From the NCBI GenBank assembly GCA_002189035.1, contig NEEC01000012.1, positions 2,232,001-2,296,000 on the forward strand: a DNA stretch of 64,000 bases, written 5' to 3'. The position numbers and the translations under genes are program-made. The DNA is from Utricularia gibba. Its lineage: Eukaryota > Streptophyta > Magnoliopsida > Lamiales > Lentibulariaceae. The notes below the pieces were generated by a model. It was not told the DNA's origin, ran no database searches, and saw nothing but the letters and a program-made list of their open reading frames with translations. Shown piece by piece: positions 11,469 through 23,624 of this stretch (the first letter of the stretch is position 1; each line of letters begins with the position of its first letter).

Positions 11469-12122
11469 GGCGACAGTAGAACTCTGTTCCGGTAGATGTT
11501 TATGCCTATTGGGGATGCAGCAGAAGCATGAAAATTTGTGTTGTGACTTAGCCGTCTTTTTCTGACGTTTAGGATATTAATTTCTTGACATCCCAAATTC
11601 CTTATTGCAAAATTAGGGCTTAATTGGGAACAAAAGCAACAGAGAACAATTGAAACCGACAATTAATTGGGTATGGGTTAAAATGTGCTTGGGCCCTTGG
11701 GAAGCCCCTGTACTTCGGGGGCCCAGCGAGTGTGGGCGAGTTCGAGGTAAAAAGTGTTTTAAAACCCTAAACCCTCCCCAATTGGGTAATTGTGTTCTTT
11801 TGCAATTGTTGTTCTTGTACTGGATTCTGGTATTGAAGGGATAAAACAAAAGGTAATCCTTTCTCGAATTTGGATCGGCTTTTCTCATTGGGTTTGCGTC
11901 CGATTCAGTCGTTTTGATGATGTGCTTGTTGTTGGCGATCACTCTCTTCTTTATTGATTATTCTCTTTGTTGTTGGATGCAATAAATTTCTATGACACAC
12001 TGAAATCTGTGTTCTTTGGCTTCTTTCTAGTTTGACTAGTCAAGGTTACAAAGCAGCTGAGCCAGAAGAGATGACGAAGGGAGTGTGCCACGCATGTTGA
12101 ACTCGGAATCTTGTGTTTAGAC
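11469..12122. other. Intergenic region upstream of the H-protein gene
   Basis: 3' UTR of the acidic-protein gene, then the presumed promoter of the H-protein gene. A telobox-like AACCCTAAACCCTCCCC lies at about 11763, a motif common in promoters of housekeeping and mitochondrial-protein genes. No ORF of note. Confidence 0.45.
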
Positions 12123-13375
12123 ATGGCTTTAAGTTTGTGGGCTATTAGGACAGCTTCATTTCTAAGGGTATCTGTTCCCATCAGAAGTTTTGCTACTGGT
12201 GAGCTTAACTTGTTATTTCCTGCATCTTTTTCTCGCAGTTTTTATGTTTCATTCATTCATTTCTGTGCATTTTTCAGTGAATTGTATGCTCATCTTTTTT
12301 TTAGACCATTGTGGGTGTTTGATGCTTTCTCATTATTTGTTGGAGGTGAATTCAGGATGAGAATGTGATATGCAGTTCTAAAACAAATTGCTTAGTTTTC
12401 TTAGGCTTTTCACCGCAGTTGATAATATAGTGCATTCAATCATTTGTGTCATTCTCTGTTTATTTGTTCTACTTTCCTCATGTCAGCTTTAATGATAATA
12501 TTATTCATTGCATGTTCGGTCTCTGTAGTTTTGAAGGATCTGCAATATGCGGAGTCCCACGAATGGATAAGAGTTGACGGTGATATTGCTGTAATCGGTA
12601 TCACTGATCATGCCCAAGATCACATGGGTGATGTTGTGTTTGTTGAGTTGCCGAATGAGGGAACTCAAGTACAGCGAGGTGAAAGTTTTGGGGCAGCTGA
12701 ATGCAACAAAACTTCCATTGAAATTAACTCACCTGTATCAGGAAAGATAGTCCAGGTGAATGAAGAGGTTCGTGACTCCCCTGGCTTGGTAAGTCATACT
12801 CCAGTTTCTTATAATGGCTAATGCTTAATGTCAATATTATTTTGTGAGAGCCTGAGTTCTTGCACGCAATGCACCGATGACACCATTGTTCATCAGGTGT
12901 AGAAGAACTATATCAGGTCTCTACTTATTTTCTTCTGCATATGATGAACTATGGTGTGTCACAAACTGAATCCTTTGTAGCCCAATTATATTCTTTTTCC
13001 ACTATGGAGGTAGTAGGGCAGGGATTTGAACTTTGGGTGTGCATGAGTATACTCTTAGTCCCTTTTCTCCATTTTTGTCATAAATGCGTTTGATATCAGC
13101 TTCACTTAGTTACTTGTTTTGCTAGCGTAGTGTGTGTAGCCTAGTTACATTCCTTTTCTGTTATAGCAGTTGATGAGTGAGTTGTAAAACTTCTAGCTGC
13201 GAAACTCTAAGTGCGTTATTGATCCCTTTTTGACTTTTTGTAGGTAAATGCAAGTCCTTTTGACAAGGGATGGATGATAAAGGTGGAGATGAAAGATGTT
13301 GAAGAACTGAATTTTCTAATGGACGCTGATGGCTACTCCAACTTCTGCCAAAAAGAAGAGGACGAGGAGCGCTGA
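12123..13375 (+). CDS. GDCH: Glycine cleavage system H protein, mitochondrial
   Basis: The H protein is the lipoyl-carrying shuttle of the mitochondrial glycine decarboxylase complex, used in photorespiration and one-carbon metabolism. Exons 12123-12198, 12529-12788 and 13244-13375 join to 155 residues. Residues 1 to about 25 (MALSLWAIRTASFLRVSV..) form a basic, serine-rich presequence. The core follows: YAESHEWIRVDGD, GITDHAQDHMGDVVFVELP, then the lipoyl region with lysine 86, then INSPVSGKIVQVNEEV, and NASPFDKGWMIKVEM near the C-terminus. Overall it is closest to the Arabidopsis GDCH2 type. The residues around the lipoyl lysine read AECNKTSIEI, where the family usually has VESVKATSDI; the lysine is kept but its neighbours differ. 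The protein end is acidic (KEEDEER), as in homologues. Confidence 0.93.
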
Positions 13376-15014
13376 GAAGCTCCAGAAAGAGTATTTGGTT
13401 TCATGCGCTTTTTTTTCCATGTCAGAGAATAACAAAACACGTAGTGCAGAATAACTGCGTGATCTTATTTATTCCCCACATGGAGTTTTTTAATTTGTTA
13501 GTGTGAACATTAGGAGCTCATTTGTAAGGAACCTGAAATGGAATGGCTTAACAGAGTGATGTTTCCTGCATTGTGAGGATTCGATGCACATGCAACTTCG
13601 AGGTTTCAAAGCTAAAGAAGTAAGAAATATCCAGTCACAACCCAGTCAGTTACCATAGCCAGCCCCAATGCACCAACATGATCCAGCCCAGCCCAGTCCG
13701 CCGTTACCTAGGCTCGTCCAACACATAGGGTCCACCCATGCAGTCACTGACTCACTGTGGTCCCACCCAGGCAGTCATAATGGCCCATCCCAGTGAGTCC
13801 GAGGCCCAGTCCGCTGTTATCTAGGCCCGTCCAACACATCGGGTCCAGCCCATGCAGTCACTGTGGTCCCACCCAGGCAATCATAATGGCCAGCCCAGTA
13901 ATTCGTGGCCCCGCCCAGTCAGTCCGAGGCCCGTCTGACTCATCGGGTTCAACCCATGCAGTCACTGTGGTCTCGCCCAGGCAGTCATAATAGCCCAGCC
14001 CAGTCAGTCCGAGGCCCAGTCCGCTGTTACCTAGGGCCGTCCAACTCATCGGGTCCCGCCATAGCAGTAATGGCCTAGCCCAGTCAATCACGGCCATCTG
14101 TTACTGAGGCCCCGCCCAGTCATTCACCGCGGCTCAGCCGAGACATTCCAGACGCCCAGCCCATCAGTCATCGTGGCCCAGGCCAGCTGTAGTCATCAGT
14201 GGCCCATCCTAAGCAATCATCTCGACTTAGCCCAATGAGTCGTCGGGTCCAGCACAAAACTCATGGTGGCCCATACCAACACTCACGGAGGCACAGCCTA
14301 TACAGTCGACACCCAGCCTAGTCAATCATCGGGGCCCTGCCCAATGAGTCCTCGGGTCCAGCCCAGAGACTTATCGTGGCCCAGACCAACATTTACTGAG
14401 GCCCTGCCATCATGTTAACCATCAGTGGCCCTGCCCAGTGATTCACCAGGGCCAGCTAGCCTAGTCAATCATCGGCCATCAAGTTCCGAGGCGCAGCCCA
14501 GTCAGTCACTGTGGCCCAGCAAGTTGCTCTTGAATGATGAAGCATTTTTTGCATGTCTGTCCCAGAAACCAACCAAGTTTATATTTGCTTCCGAGAAATC
14601 TACTCAAGAGGTCATCCCAAGTTCCAACAACTTTTTTGATGGTTCAGCATTTCAGCAACCGACACAACTACCTGCTGTTTTCATAATGAAATTAAATGAA
14701 AACTGTCATGTCAAGTAACAAAGAAACAAATCATCTTCATGAGATAAGAATCAAGGGACTTGCAGCCACAGCACAATTCTTAGAAGGGAGCGGAGTGCAA
14801 GCAGGAAGTCTAAATTGATCAACCTGCCATACAACATAAAACCAATAATGATAAACCTTCTCCTAAACTAGTAAACTGATAGTTACAAGGAACGCATCCG
14901 AGCAAAAAGTGGAGATGTGAGAATCTCCATTAGAACATGAATTGAAGAGCAATCAATTGGTCCACAGAAGGGAATCATGGAAGTTTTCGAGTAAGAGATG
15001 CAATACCACCGCAT
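13376..15014. other. Convergent intergenic region with minisatellite
   Basis: The 3' ends of the H-protein gene (+) and the ATPase gene (-) face each other here. The middle, about 13640-14520, is a GC-rich degenerate tandem repeat described separately. The remaining 14520-15014 looks like 3' flank of the ATPase gene; no coding region is recognised. Confidence 0.6.
13640..14520. repeat. GC-rich minisatellite built from CCCAGTCAGTC/GGCCCAGCCC units
   Basis: Short units such as GGCCCAGCCCAGTCAGTC recur throughout. They are organised into longer units: the string CAGTCCGCTGTTACCTAGGC recurs at about 13694, 13807 and 14017, spacings of 113 and 210 (about 2 x 105), with a shortened copy between. 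Each long unit also carries CCAACACATCGGGTCCAGCC, ATGCAGTCACTGTGGTCCC and CAGGCAGTCATAATGGCC. After about 14060 the copies decay. The block contrasts sharply with the AT-rich surroundings and has no credible ORF. Confidence 0.85.
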
Positions 15015-18000
15015 TCATATTTTATTGTATCCTTCTTGTAACATTAAATGCCTATAGCTACGCCCCCTTATGATGCGCTGCCAACTGAAACGGATTGAGT
15101 CTGTCAAACTGAGGCTTATTCGCTCCTGCACAAGCCTGTACAAATTTTCAATCAGATCAGGATATCAAAAACATCTCTATTCGCTTTAGCATGCGCACCA
15201 TTGTTAGGGATCATAACAATGATCAAATGGAAACATAAGAAAGTAAATAATAATCACCATACACATAAAAAATATTAAACTTATACTCCCAGAGACACTT
15301 ACCATCTCACGAGACATCTTTCAATCCCACGCGTGACAGGCCGGATAAAGGATGGATCCCTTTGGGTATATAATAGGCCAACCTGGAATAAAAGCAGCCC
15401 CACTAATTATTACTAAGCTGCCTTGAAGCAAAGAGCATTTCACTAATGAAATGAAAAAGCATGGAACATTGATAAGCTTACCTCCAACAATGCAACAGCC
15501 GAGGGATCATCGAAGAACTCGAGGCTAGAATCAGCAAGATAGTTAACCTAGATTGGATGAAGGTAAATCCTCAGATTGTTGAAAAATTGCAAATGCATGA
15601 TGTGTCATTTAGAAATTTATATCATGTACGATGCAAGCCACGAATGACAAGATAGCCAAATGTATGAATTGGAACATACAAATCTGCAATGAATAGAAGA
15701 TAAAATCATTAAAAAAATAATCACCCCAAATTCTGAAATGACTAGAGATTTAAGAAAATCCATCATCTGAATCTTGACCCATGTTTTTATCCCACTTCTT
15801 GGAGGATGTCTCCAAGGAGCACCAAAACACAATCTGTCTTTCAAAATTTTTCCACTTTGTGCATCCATAGCGAACTTTTCCAGTAATAACAGTGCTTTAT
15901 CCATCGCAGGATTGACAACAGTAACCTGGCACAGAAATTCACCGTAGAGATGAGATGAGACTAACTCTAGATGAAAATAGAATTTCTAAAGACAGGATAA
16001 TCATAAATCAAAAGATCTAGAAAGAATCTAGCACCAGGTTAGGAGCTTACTTGTAAATATGCCAAGTACAAATCTAGAACATCAAATGTACTCCCTGAGT
16101 TTATCAACCTGCAAATCTTTTGTCAATGGCAAGCTCAATATCAATTATTTATAATTCGTGTTAGGTGAGATAGCTGGTATCTTTCCAGATCAATACACGA
16201 CAGAATTTTACTGGCAGTACTACCTAGATTTGAGCATGTGCAACTCAAAAAGATGGCGCGGATTTGGCCCTATTGCGTCAACAATTACACTCCACTGCAG
16301 AACGGAAAGAGTGTGCATATCATTACTTTTCCAGAACAAAAAATTCATTCGGTTCTGTACAAGTTATAATGCCAAGACTCCAACATTAAGCCGATCCCAC
16401 CACGGAGTCTAGTTTTCTGTGCATTCTCCAAACAATTTCCAGTTTTTATCAAATTTCTCAGTTACATGAATGGGAAAGGGTCTTGTGACATCTTCAAAAC
16501 CCGAATCATTTTCTCCAAAGACCCTTAGACGCTTCACATTTCCTGAAACCAGTTCTCTAGGTAACTCTAAACGAGATTCTCTATTTTTTGTCCTTTTGTG
16601 GAAAAAAATATTAACGAAGACTTAAATACAATCTTTTGTTTCATGAAAATGGAGTATTATCCCCTATTGTTGGGTCTCATGTGCAAGCATGTATCCAGCT
16701 AGATGGACGTTGCATACAATTGGCAAGCATGGAAAAATATGAGGATAAATAACTTATACAAAACCAGTTTATAGAAACCACCCAGTTTCATAACGTGAAG
16801 AAGTTTCCCATTGAAAATTTTCCACAAAATTTTAAGGGATCCAAAGTTTGTTTTAAGAAATGAAATATGTACCTCGGATTGACTAAAATAGTCATCAACC
16901 ATATGCATTTGAGCTTCTGCTGGAGTCCATCCAAAAGTCTTTCAGTTTTTGAATAGCCACATGTGATCCCAAAGTATTAAAACACATGACTTAGAGTTTG
17001 ATGAACACATGAAAATTACAAATCACAAATCCCATGACCTCAGAAAAATGAACATGATAAATACAGGCATGCATCAAAACATGATATGCAGATAATACAG
17101 CAAAAATTCACAATCAATTATGTTTTATCTAGAAAAAATTCGCTATGCATAATCACAAATCAAACTAATCTCCAGCACCAACCACCTCATGCAACAGTAT
17201 GGAGCTCATAGTAGAGCTTTGGCTATCAACCTTGCTTTGTACCGGCAATTCAACTACATGGAATTGTAGTTCTATCCTATGGCACCAGCCACGTTGCATT
17301 GCAATGAAATGAATCATGGTGCATCAATTGTGTTGCTCTCATTAGAGCTTTAGCTATAAAACGCATTCTGTTTCTGAAATTCTACTCCACAGAATTGTAA
17401 CATGAGTACCATCTAGATGTTAATGTGTGAAAACAAAATTTTTCAAGACGCCTGCAACACCCATAAATTTCCAACAAAGGAGCTGAAAGCAGTTTGATAT
17501 CATATGCAGCAATCCTTGTTCCAATAAAACAAAAGAATAAGCACAATCCTTGCAGCAAGTAAGCAAACATGTACATAGAGAAAGAAAGCTTACCTCACGG
17601 GAAATGAAAACATCTGGGAAACCAAAATCCATAAAAGCTTTGTATGAGTAGTAGCTGAAATATAAACCACTTGTTAATCCTAACAGAAAAAGGGAAGGAA
17701 GCACATGCCTATGGAGAGTGGCAGTAAGAAAGCTTAAAATTATTAAGAGCTTAAAAGGAAAAAAGATATGAGCTGTTCAGGCATCTGCCATAATTAATAG
17801 GAACTTAAAACCATTTACTAAGCTTAAGGCACGTAGTAGCATTTTTAAAATACAGTTCAAGCCCCAGATATCATGCTCATTAACCAAGCATAAGTTACGC
17901 AGATGCTTAAAGCTTTTCCGAAACAATCAAAATGTAGCATGAAGGGTATCAAAAGCCATGCTGATGGGTGAAAAAACATAGATTTGCATGATCCAGCTGA

Positions 18001-19845
18001 TCATGTTAAAGTTAGTAGGGCAGAGAAAGGAGGACTCCTTAGTCACTAATAGATGGTAAAATTATCTCTTTAAACAAGAATATTTACCCATCAGATGTGA
18101 CAAGAATAACGGGAAGACACCTCTCATTTGCACCCAAAGCCACCATTCTCCAAATCAGGCTATCATGGTACATGGATCCACATATGATTTTATCATCCTC
18201 AGTAATGGCGTTCTTCAGAACTTCAATATTGTTAATCACCAGTTTTGGCTATTTGTTTAACCAAAAAAAAGGCACTCTGATAAGAGCGATAATTAAAAAA
18301 ATTACAGAAGAGATTAGAACAAAGCTATACTGAGATCTACATCCTGGACACACACACTGCTTGAATAATTCTTAGATACAAAATAAAAAAGAGTCACGAA
18401 TATAAAGAAGCTTTTTGCTAAACCATTACAATAAATCGAGTTCCGAATTCTCGAATTGATCGACACCAAATCAAAACCTCTTGACCCTGTGCATTTTCAG
18501 TTTAAAATACATGGTTTCAACAGTCAGGCGAGTGAGCTAAAATCATTAAAACTGCACTTAAAAGTTCCTATAGCAGCAACTGAAACATATTTTTAACTCT
18601 TCATCATCTAGTAGTCAAATCGTTCAGATTATTATAGACGGGCAGCATCAAATGCTGAAAAATTGTGGCAGGTGTCTCAAATTATTCTGATTTCACATAA
18701 ACTAAGAGTAGAATCTAAATTACCTGAAAGTAGTCCATTTCTGCTGCTGATGACAGCAGCTCAAGCAACAAACATGGCCAATCAGTCGCAGAATTTGCTA
18801 AGGATCGTGAAAACCTGCCAGTAGTGTTCATATCACGAATTGCCTCCTCCCTCCACTTCTGTTGTGCCACAATCACCTCTTTGGCCAACTTCAGTGCAGC
18901 CATGGCTTCCTTGCAGAATGACATGTCCTCCACTTTATTGTTCTCATCTCGTAAACTATCTAATTCTTGTTTACTCAAAGCTGAAATTAACTTAAAAACG
19001 GCACTGTCCCACAAATTCGATACAGATGGCCTTTTTCTTTTACTTTTTAAATGCCCTCCTTGACCTGTATTGCTCTCCAAAATTCTGCTGAGAACTGTTG
19101 AGGGACTGTGCCATTTACTTACTTTACTAAATATTTGTTGGGAGCTGATTACACCAAGCCTGATAGCTTTTCTGATCATCGATTCAAGGCAATCTTCCAG
19201 TTGGTCTTTGAGAACAACAAGTCTACAAGGTGGGCAATTTGTCCATGATGCCCATGGATAAGAGTGGCCATGCTTGGGGTGGTATTCTTCTATTGCTTCA
19301 GCAAAGTCAACATAACCAGTTATATGAGGCCCTTTGTTCCACGCCTCAAATAGACCTTGTAGAGACAAAGATTATAGATTACATTCCAATGCATGCTGCA
19401 TATCAGTATCAAAGGCTTGTATACTAACTTCCATTTACAGATTGCATATTGCCAATTATATGTTGGAAGAGCAAAAAAATTAACAAAAATATTAATTGAA
19501 GACCGCAAATGCTTTTTCTCTGGATCACATGTCCAATATTTTAAGAACTTATATCATTTTAAATCATGAGGCCTAAAGGGAATAGATGTATGGATTTATA
19601 AATAGTTGATTGTGTAGCATACATTTTCCCCCCAGAAATGCTGTGTGCACAAGGATATATTCAAACCCATTAACAGATATTAGAAGCCTCATTTACTTAC
19701 GATTACGAATAAGGGTGGTTTTGCCAACACCCCGGGGACCATGTAGGATGAGAGGTTGAGGGACAAGATGGTGCTGCACGTGGTTGTTGAGGACTGTTTC
19801 TAGAAGAGGCCTTGGGATGATTCGCCAAGTCTTGAGGTTCAGCAT
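15015..19845 (-). CDS. P-loop ATPase of unknown function, archaeal-type ATPase domain
   Basis: This belongs to a conserved plant P-loop ATPase family without an established role; the domain resembles the 'ATPase predominantly archaeal' family. Eleven exons join in frame to about 553 residues: 19701-19845, 18724-19355, 18088-18248, 17594-17654, 16873-16938, 16224-16294, 16051-16108, 15725-15925, 15482-15547, 15303-15382 and 15015-15135. Visible motifs are Walker A in HGPRGVGKTTLI (about residues 40-47), NKGPHITGYVDFAEAI, an internal basic KSKRKRP, DDKIICGSMYHDSLIWRMVALGANE, PVILVTSDG, FMDFGFPDVFISRE, GWTPAEAQMHMVDDYFSQSE, GPNPRHLFEL, FGAPWRHPPR, LLYTQRDPSFIRPVTRGIERC and a C-terminal RIIRGRSYRHLM. 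The ATG at 19845 puts Walker A close to the N-terminus; some homologues, from memory, have a longer N-terminal part, so an upstream exon near 20162-20437 may be missing from this model. Next to exon 6 the protein appears about five residues shorter than homologues. Confidence 0.85.
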
Positions 19846-21449
19846 TTATCAAGACGCTGAAGAAAACAAAGCAAGACTGACGATAAAGCATGCCAGCCAG
19901 CGAGTATGAGTGATTATATTATATTTTGTGTCATGAAGCAACTACATTCCATGTCTTTTTACTACTCACTGGTTATAATAATACCGCGTACAGGGCTTAC
20001 CGTTACTAAATGAACATGTAAGGGATTCCTTATCGATGGCAATCATATATATAAAACTTTAATACCTTAATACAATACTCCTCAACACGAGGGTTGCAAA
20101 TGCATCCTCCTGTCTGTCAACATATAAGGAATACCTGAATCAAGTTAAACGAATTTGCATTTCATTGAGAACTTTTCTCAAGCACTTTGAGCGCATTCAC
20201 CAAATAACAACTACGAACATCAAACAACCAGGCGTTACCTGTAAGATTGGAGCCGGATTCTCGAGGGAGTTGGCAGGTCGCTTCAGAGGAAGAGATGGCC
20301 AGACCTACCTGAATATAAAAATCCACAGCACCGCGAACAAGACAGACGACATTGCCAAGGTACGCAGCGTTCCCCCCTACCGAAAGAGAGATATCTATCC
20401 GGAGACCGATTCTTGATGAAGCATAGATCGAAATCAAAGGTGAGGAGAAGTGAGTGAAACTGAGAAACTCGAGGCCAAGACAATTACAGCAAAACTACAG
20501 AGGTTTTCCGCTTTTATAAGGTATCTGATGACTAGCCGTTGTTTCAAAGGTAAAAACACCCACACAACGCATTGGGCCAAAAACTGCAAGTTCAACCGAG
20601 TGTAAGATCCATTTGATATGCACACAGAATAAATCAATCTCATTTCATCTGGGGCTCGATGAGGCCCATTTCTTAAGTGGCATGGGACTGGAACTCTGGC
20701 TCTGGAATGGAAGATGCATTTTATGTTTTATAGTTGATATGGGGTGCAGTTTTTGGAATAGGTTTATTTTGTAAAACACTTTTGGACTAAGAGGTTTCTG
20801 AAAAAATTTTAAAATTTATTTTTACTTTTCAAAAGTAAATATAATTTTATTTTAAAATATTTTTAATTGTAAAATTAATTTTACTAAAAATATTTTTAAA
20901 ATTATAAATACAAAAAATATTTTTAGAAAAATAAGTAATTGATTAATTTTACTTTTTATTTCTGATTTTCAAAAATAATTTTGAAAAGTAAAAACAGATT
21001 TCAAAACTTCAACTTTAAAAACCACATTAACCCAACTTGCCAAATTGACTTCAGAGTGACAAAGAAACAGCCACCGATGCCCAGAAGCCACAGCGCAGCA
21101 CCTGTTGCCGTAGCGCTGCTCTGCACATCCAACTCAACTACGGCTGTATTCAAACTCTCATTCTCTGTTTTCAGGTTATGCCTCGTTCAATCCAGAAGCT
21201 CAATTACCTCAAGAAGATCGAATGGTCCTTTTTTTTTCTTGCAGAAACACAAGGAAAAGATATCCAAGTGAACTTGAATCAAGCACCGGGTATCCATCCC
21301 ATGTGTCAGTCAAAAGGGATAATATTATTCTGAATTAAAGAAGATGAGGCCACCTTCCATGAGGTGCTTCCAAAGCAGAAGAAAATGTCTAACAAGGGTA
21401 TCTGTTTTTTATTCGGAGTGAGGGGGAATGTGACTGACACTTTACATGA
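19846..21449. other. Intergenic region between ATPase and ATP synthase gamma genes
   Basis: Upstream region of the ATPase gene (-) and 3' flank of the gamma-subunit gene (-). On the minus strand 20162-20437 is open for 91 codons and contains splice-like ends (TTCAG before GTAGGT, CTTACAG before GTAACG), so it may be leader exons of the ATPase gene; it matches nothing I recognise. A MITE-like element lies at about 20798-21009. Confidence 0.45.
20798..21009. mobile_element. AT-rich MITE-like element, relative of 3981-4197
   Basis: It begins CTGAAAAAATTTT. The core TTTTTACTTTTCAAAA at 20819-20834 is mirrored exactly by TTTTGAAAAGTAAAAA at 20979-20994. The interior is almost pure A/T. Size and arrangement match the element at 3981-4197. 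Confidence 0.55.
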
Positions 21450-23624
21450 TCAGCCTTCCAGCGCTGATGCTCCAGAAATAATCTCAATCAGCTCAGTGGT
21501 GATGGAAGCTTGGCGAGTTCTGCGGACAAGAAAGGAAACATTTAGTGGGATGGTTGTGGTCAAATGATACTCTAGCATGGTGAAGAAAATAAAATCAATG
21601 CTTTTGAATTTTAGAGATGCGTATCACAACGTTAGATCGGATGATTCACAAAAACTAGCCTATGCAGGAGACTCAAGGGAAAAAACGCGAAGATTCGGGA
21701 AGGCTGTAAAAACCTGTTGTAAGTAAGAGTGAGGCGATCAAGCATATCCCCAGCATTTCTGCTTGAGCTGTCCATGGCAGACATTCTAGCTCCCTGCTCA
21801 CTGCACGCATTTTCTAAAACTGCATTGAATAGAACCTGAGCCAAAACAAGTGCTGCTCATCACATAAACTGAATAAGCCGACGTGTAAGCCTACAGGAAA
21901 CAGCCTTACCGACTCTACTAAAAAAGCAAAAAACTTACGCAGGAAAATTGGAACTCTGTAAGATTCTGAAGCACCTCAGACTTTGACTCAGCACCTTCAA
22001 TTTCATATGCGTCCAAATCCCCAAGCTTTCCACCAGCTTCAGATTCTCTCTCCACGATCTACATTGTAACATAGTTAGCATCAGAGCAAAATGGAAAACA
22101 GTACAAAAAAATGAGCATGGTAAACCAAGCCATTGTCTAACCTCAGGAGACAATATAGTTGAGGTTGTTGGGACAAATGAGACAACAGAGTGGAACTTAT
22201 TAAAGACAACCCTGAGTGCATCATACTCTACATTTTTTAGGATGTCATCAGCCAGCACAGCAACCTGAAACCAACCAAATGTAAGTTAAAACAAACCAGA
22301 AGTAAATACAAAATTCAAACGATCTCTAAGTTTATTTTTCTAACTACAAATCAATAATCATGCAACATTCCCGAGTCATTATTCTAGACTTGAATGCCTG
22401 CAAGCTGAAGCGCATGGTTGCCATTTTTGGGATCACTTATCATTCTTAAACGCTGGCCATTCGCATGAAAATGACGCCATAAATGAAAAAGAACCTGGGT
22501 AAAATTCAGAGGATTCTTCTGCAACTCAGTAATTGACAACTGAATATCCGCTTTTGAGTCTCGCACAAGTTGTGCCTTGGCCTTCTCTCCCAGGATGACA
22601 TATTTCGACTCCTTTTCAGGGTCTGTAGTGACCAAATTTTATTAAAAGCACCCTTAAGTAATTTATGTGAAACAAAATGGAGAAAAATAAACCACAAAGA
22701 AGGCAATAACGAAGAACTTCAATAAATTCTCAGGTACCAGAATTTAGCTTATGGAGAGCCCTGCTAATCTTGACAACGGTAGAGTTTATTCCACCACATA
22801 GACCCTTGTCAGAAGAGATTGCGACAACAACATTCTTCTTGACATCCACACCTAATACAATAGATATTGACGTATTACTAATCTTGAGAATGTAAGAATT
22901 GGCAGAATCAGTCGATGGCTAACAGGAAAACTTAAACGACTACAAACCCTAAAATGGTTATTCAAGCATACTTGGAATGTCACCGAGGAGTGCTGTGAAT
23001 GGCTGCCACAGACCACGGGAATTTTCAGTTTTGTTCTGCACAGCACGAAGTTTTGAGGCTGCAACCATCTTCATAGCTTTTGTAATCTTTTGAATACTCT
23101 TCACACTCTTCATGCGATTACGAACTACAGATGAGGAATTTCATCAGATACATTTGATATAAAACAAGCTTCACAAATAATATTGACAAAAAAAAGAAGA
23201 CTCACCGACTTGAGTAGAGATTGAACGAGCACCAGAAAATGCTGATTCCCTGTTAAATGACACAAATCTCAACACAAAATAAATGCACCGGACAACATAA
23301 GACGAGTCCAGAGGCAACAAAATAAAAACAAAAATAGGAACCCGATTCAGATCTAAGAAGACACAAGTGCGCCACAAACACCGAAAGCTTCCGAATTTCC
23401 AATTCTATTTGCCAGACGATGGCATCGACTAAGGGGCATTATTTCGTAAGTGACTAATGCAAATGAAATAACGCGACACCATAGATCCCTAAGAAAAACA
23501 AGCAGACAAAAAAAAAAACATACTCGTATGAAGCCAGAGATGAGCGGATCGGAATGACGGGGCGAGGAGAAACGACGGCGGCCGCCATCCGCCGACCCTC
23601 ACGCCTCAGAGCTGTCATCGCCAT
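21450..23624 (-). CDS. ATP3: ATP synthase subunit gamma, mitochondrial
   Basis: Gamma is the central rotor shaft of mitochondrial F1 ATP synthase. Nine exons join in frame to 324 residues: 23524-23624, 23206-23249, 22972-23124, 22738-22851, 22495-22622, 22142-22264, 21939-22058, 21714-21835 and 21450-21519. Arabidopsis ATP3 has about the same length. The presequence begins [12 protein letters not shown] and ends near ARSISTQV. The mature N-terminal helix is [20 protein letters not shown], followed by [26 protein letters not shown], and the C-terminal helix with [20 protein letters not shown] and [23 protein letters not shown]. The start at 23624 gives the MAM beginning seen in homologues. Nothing is missing; the last residues (EG) are slightly shorter than the usual EAAK-type end. 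Confidence 0.96.

Noticed and set aside
13793-14097. Open frames on both strands in the minisatellite
   Set aside because: They result from the low stop-codon content of the GC-rich repeat and have no start context or known motif.
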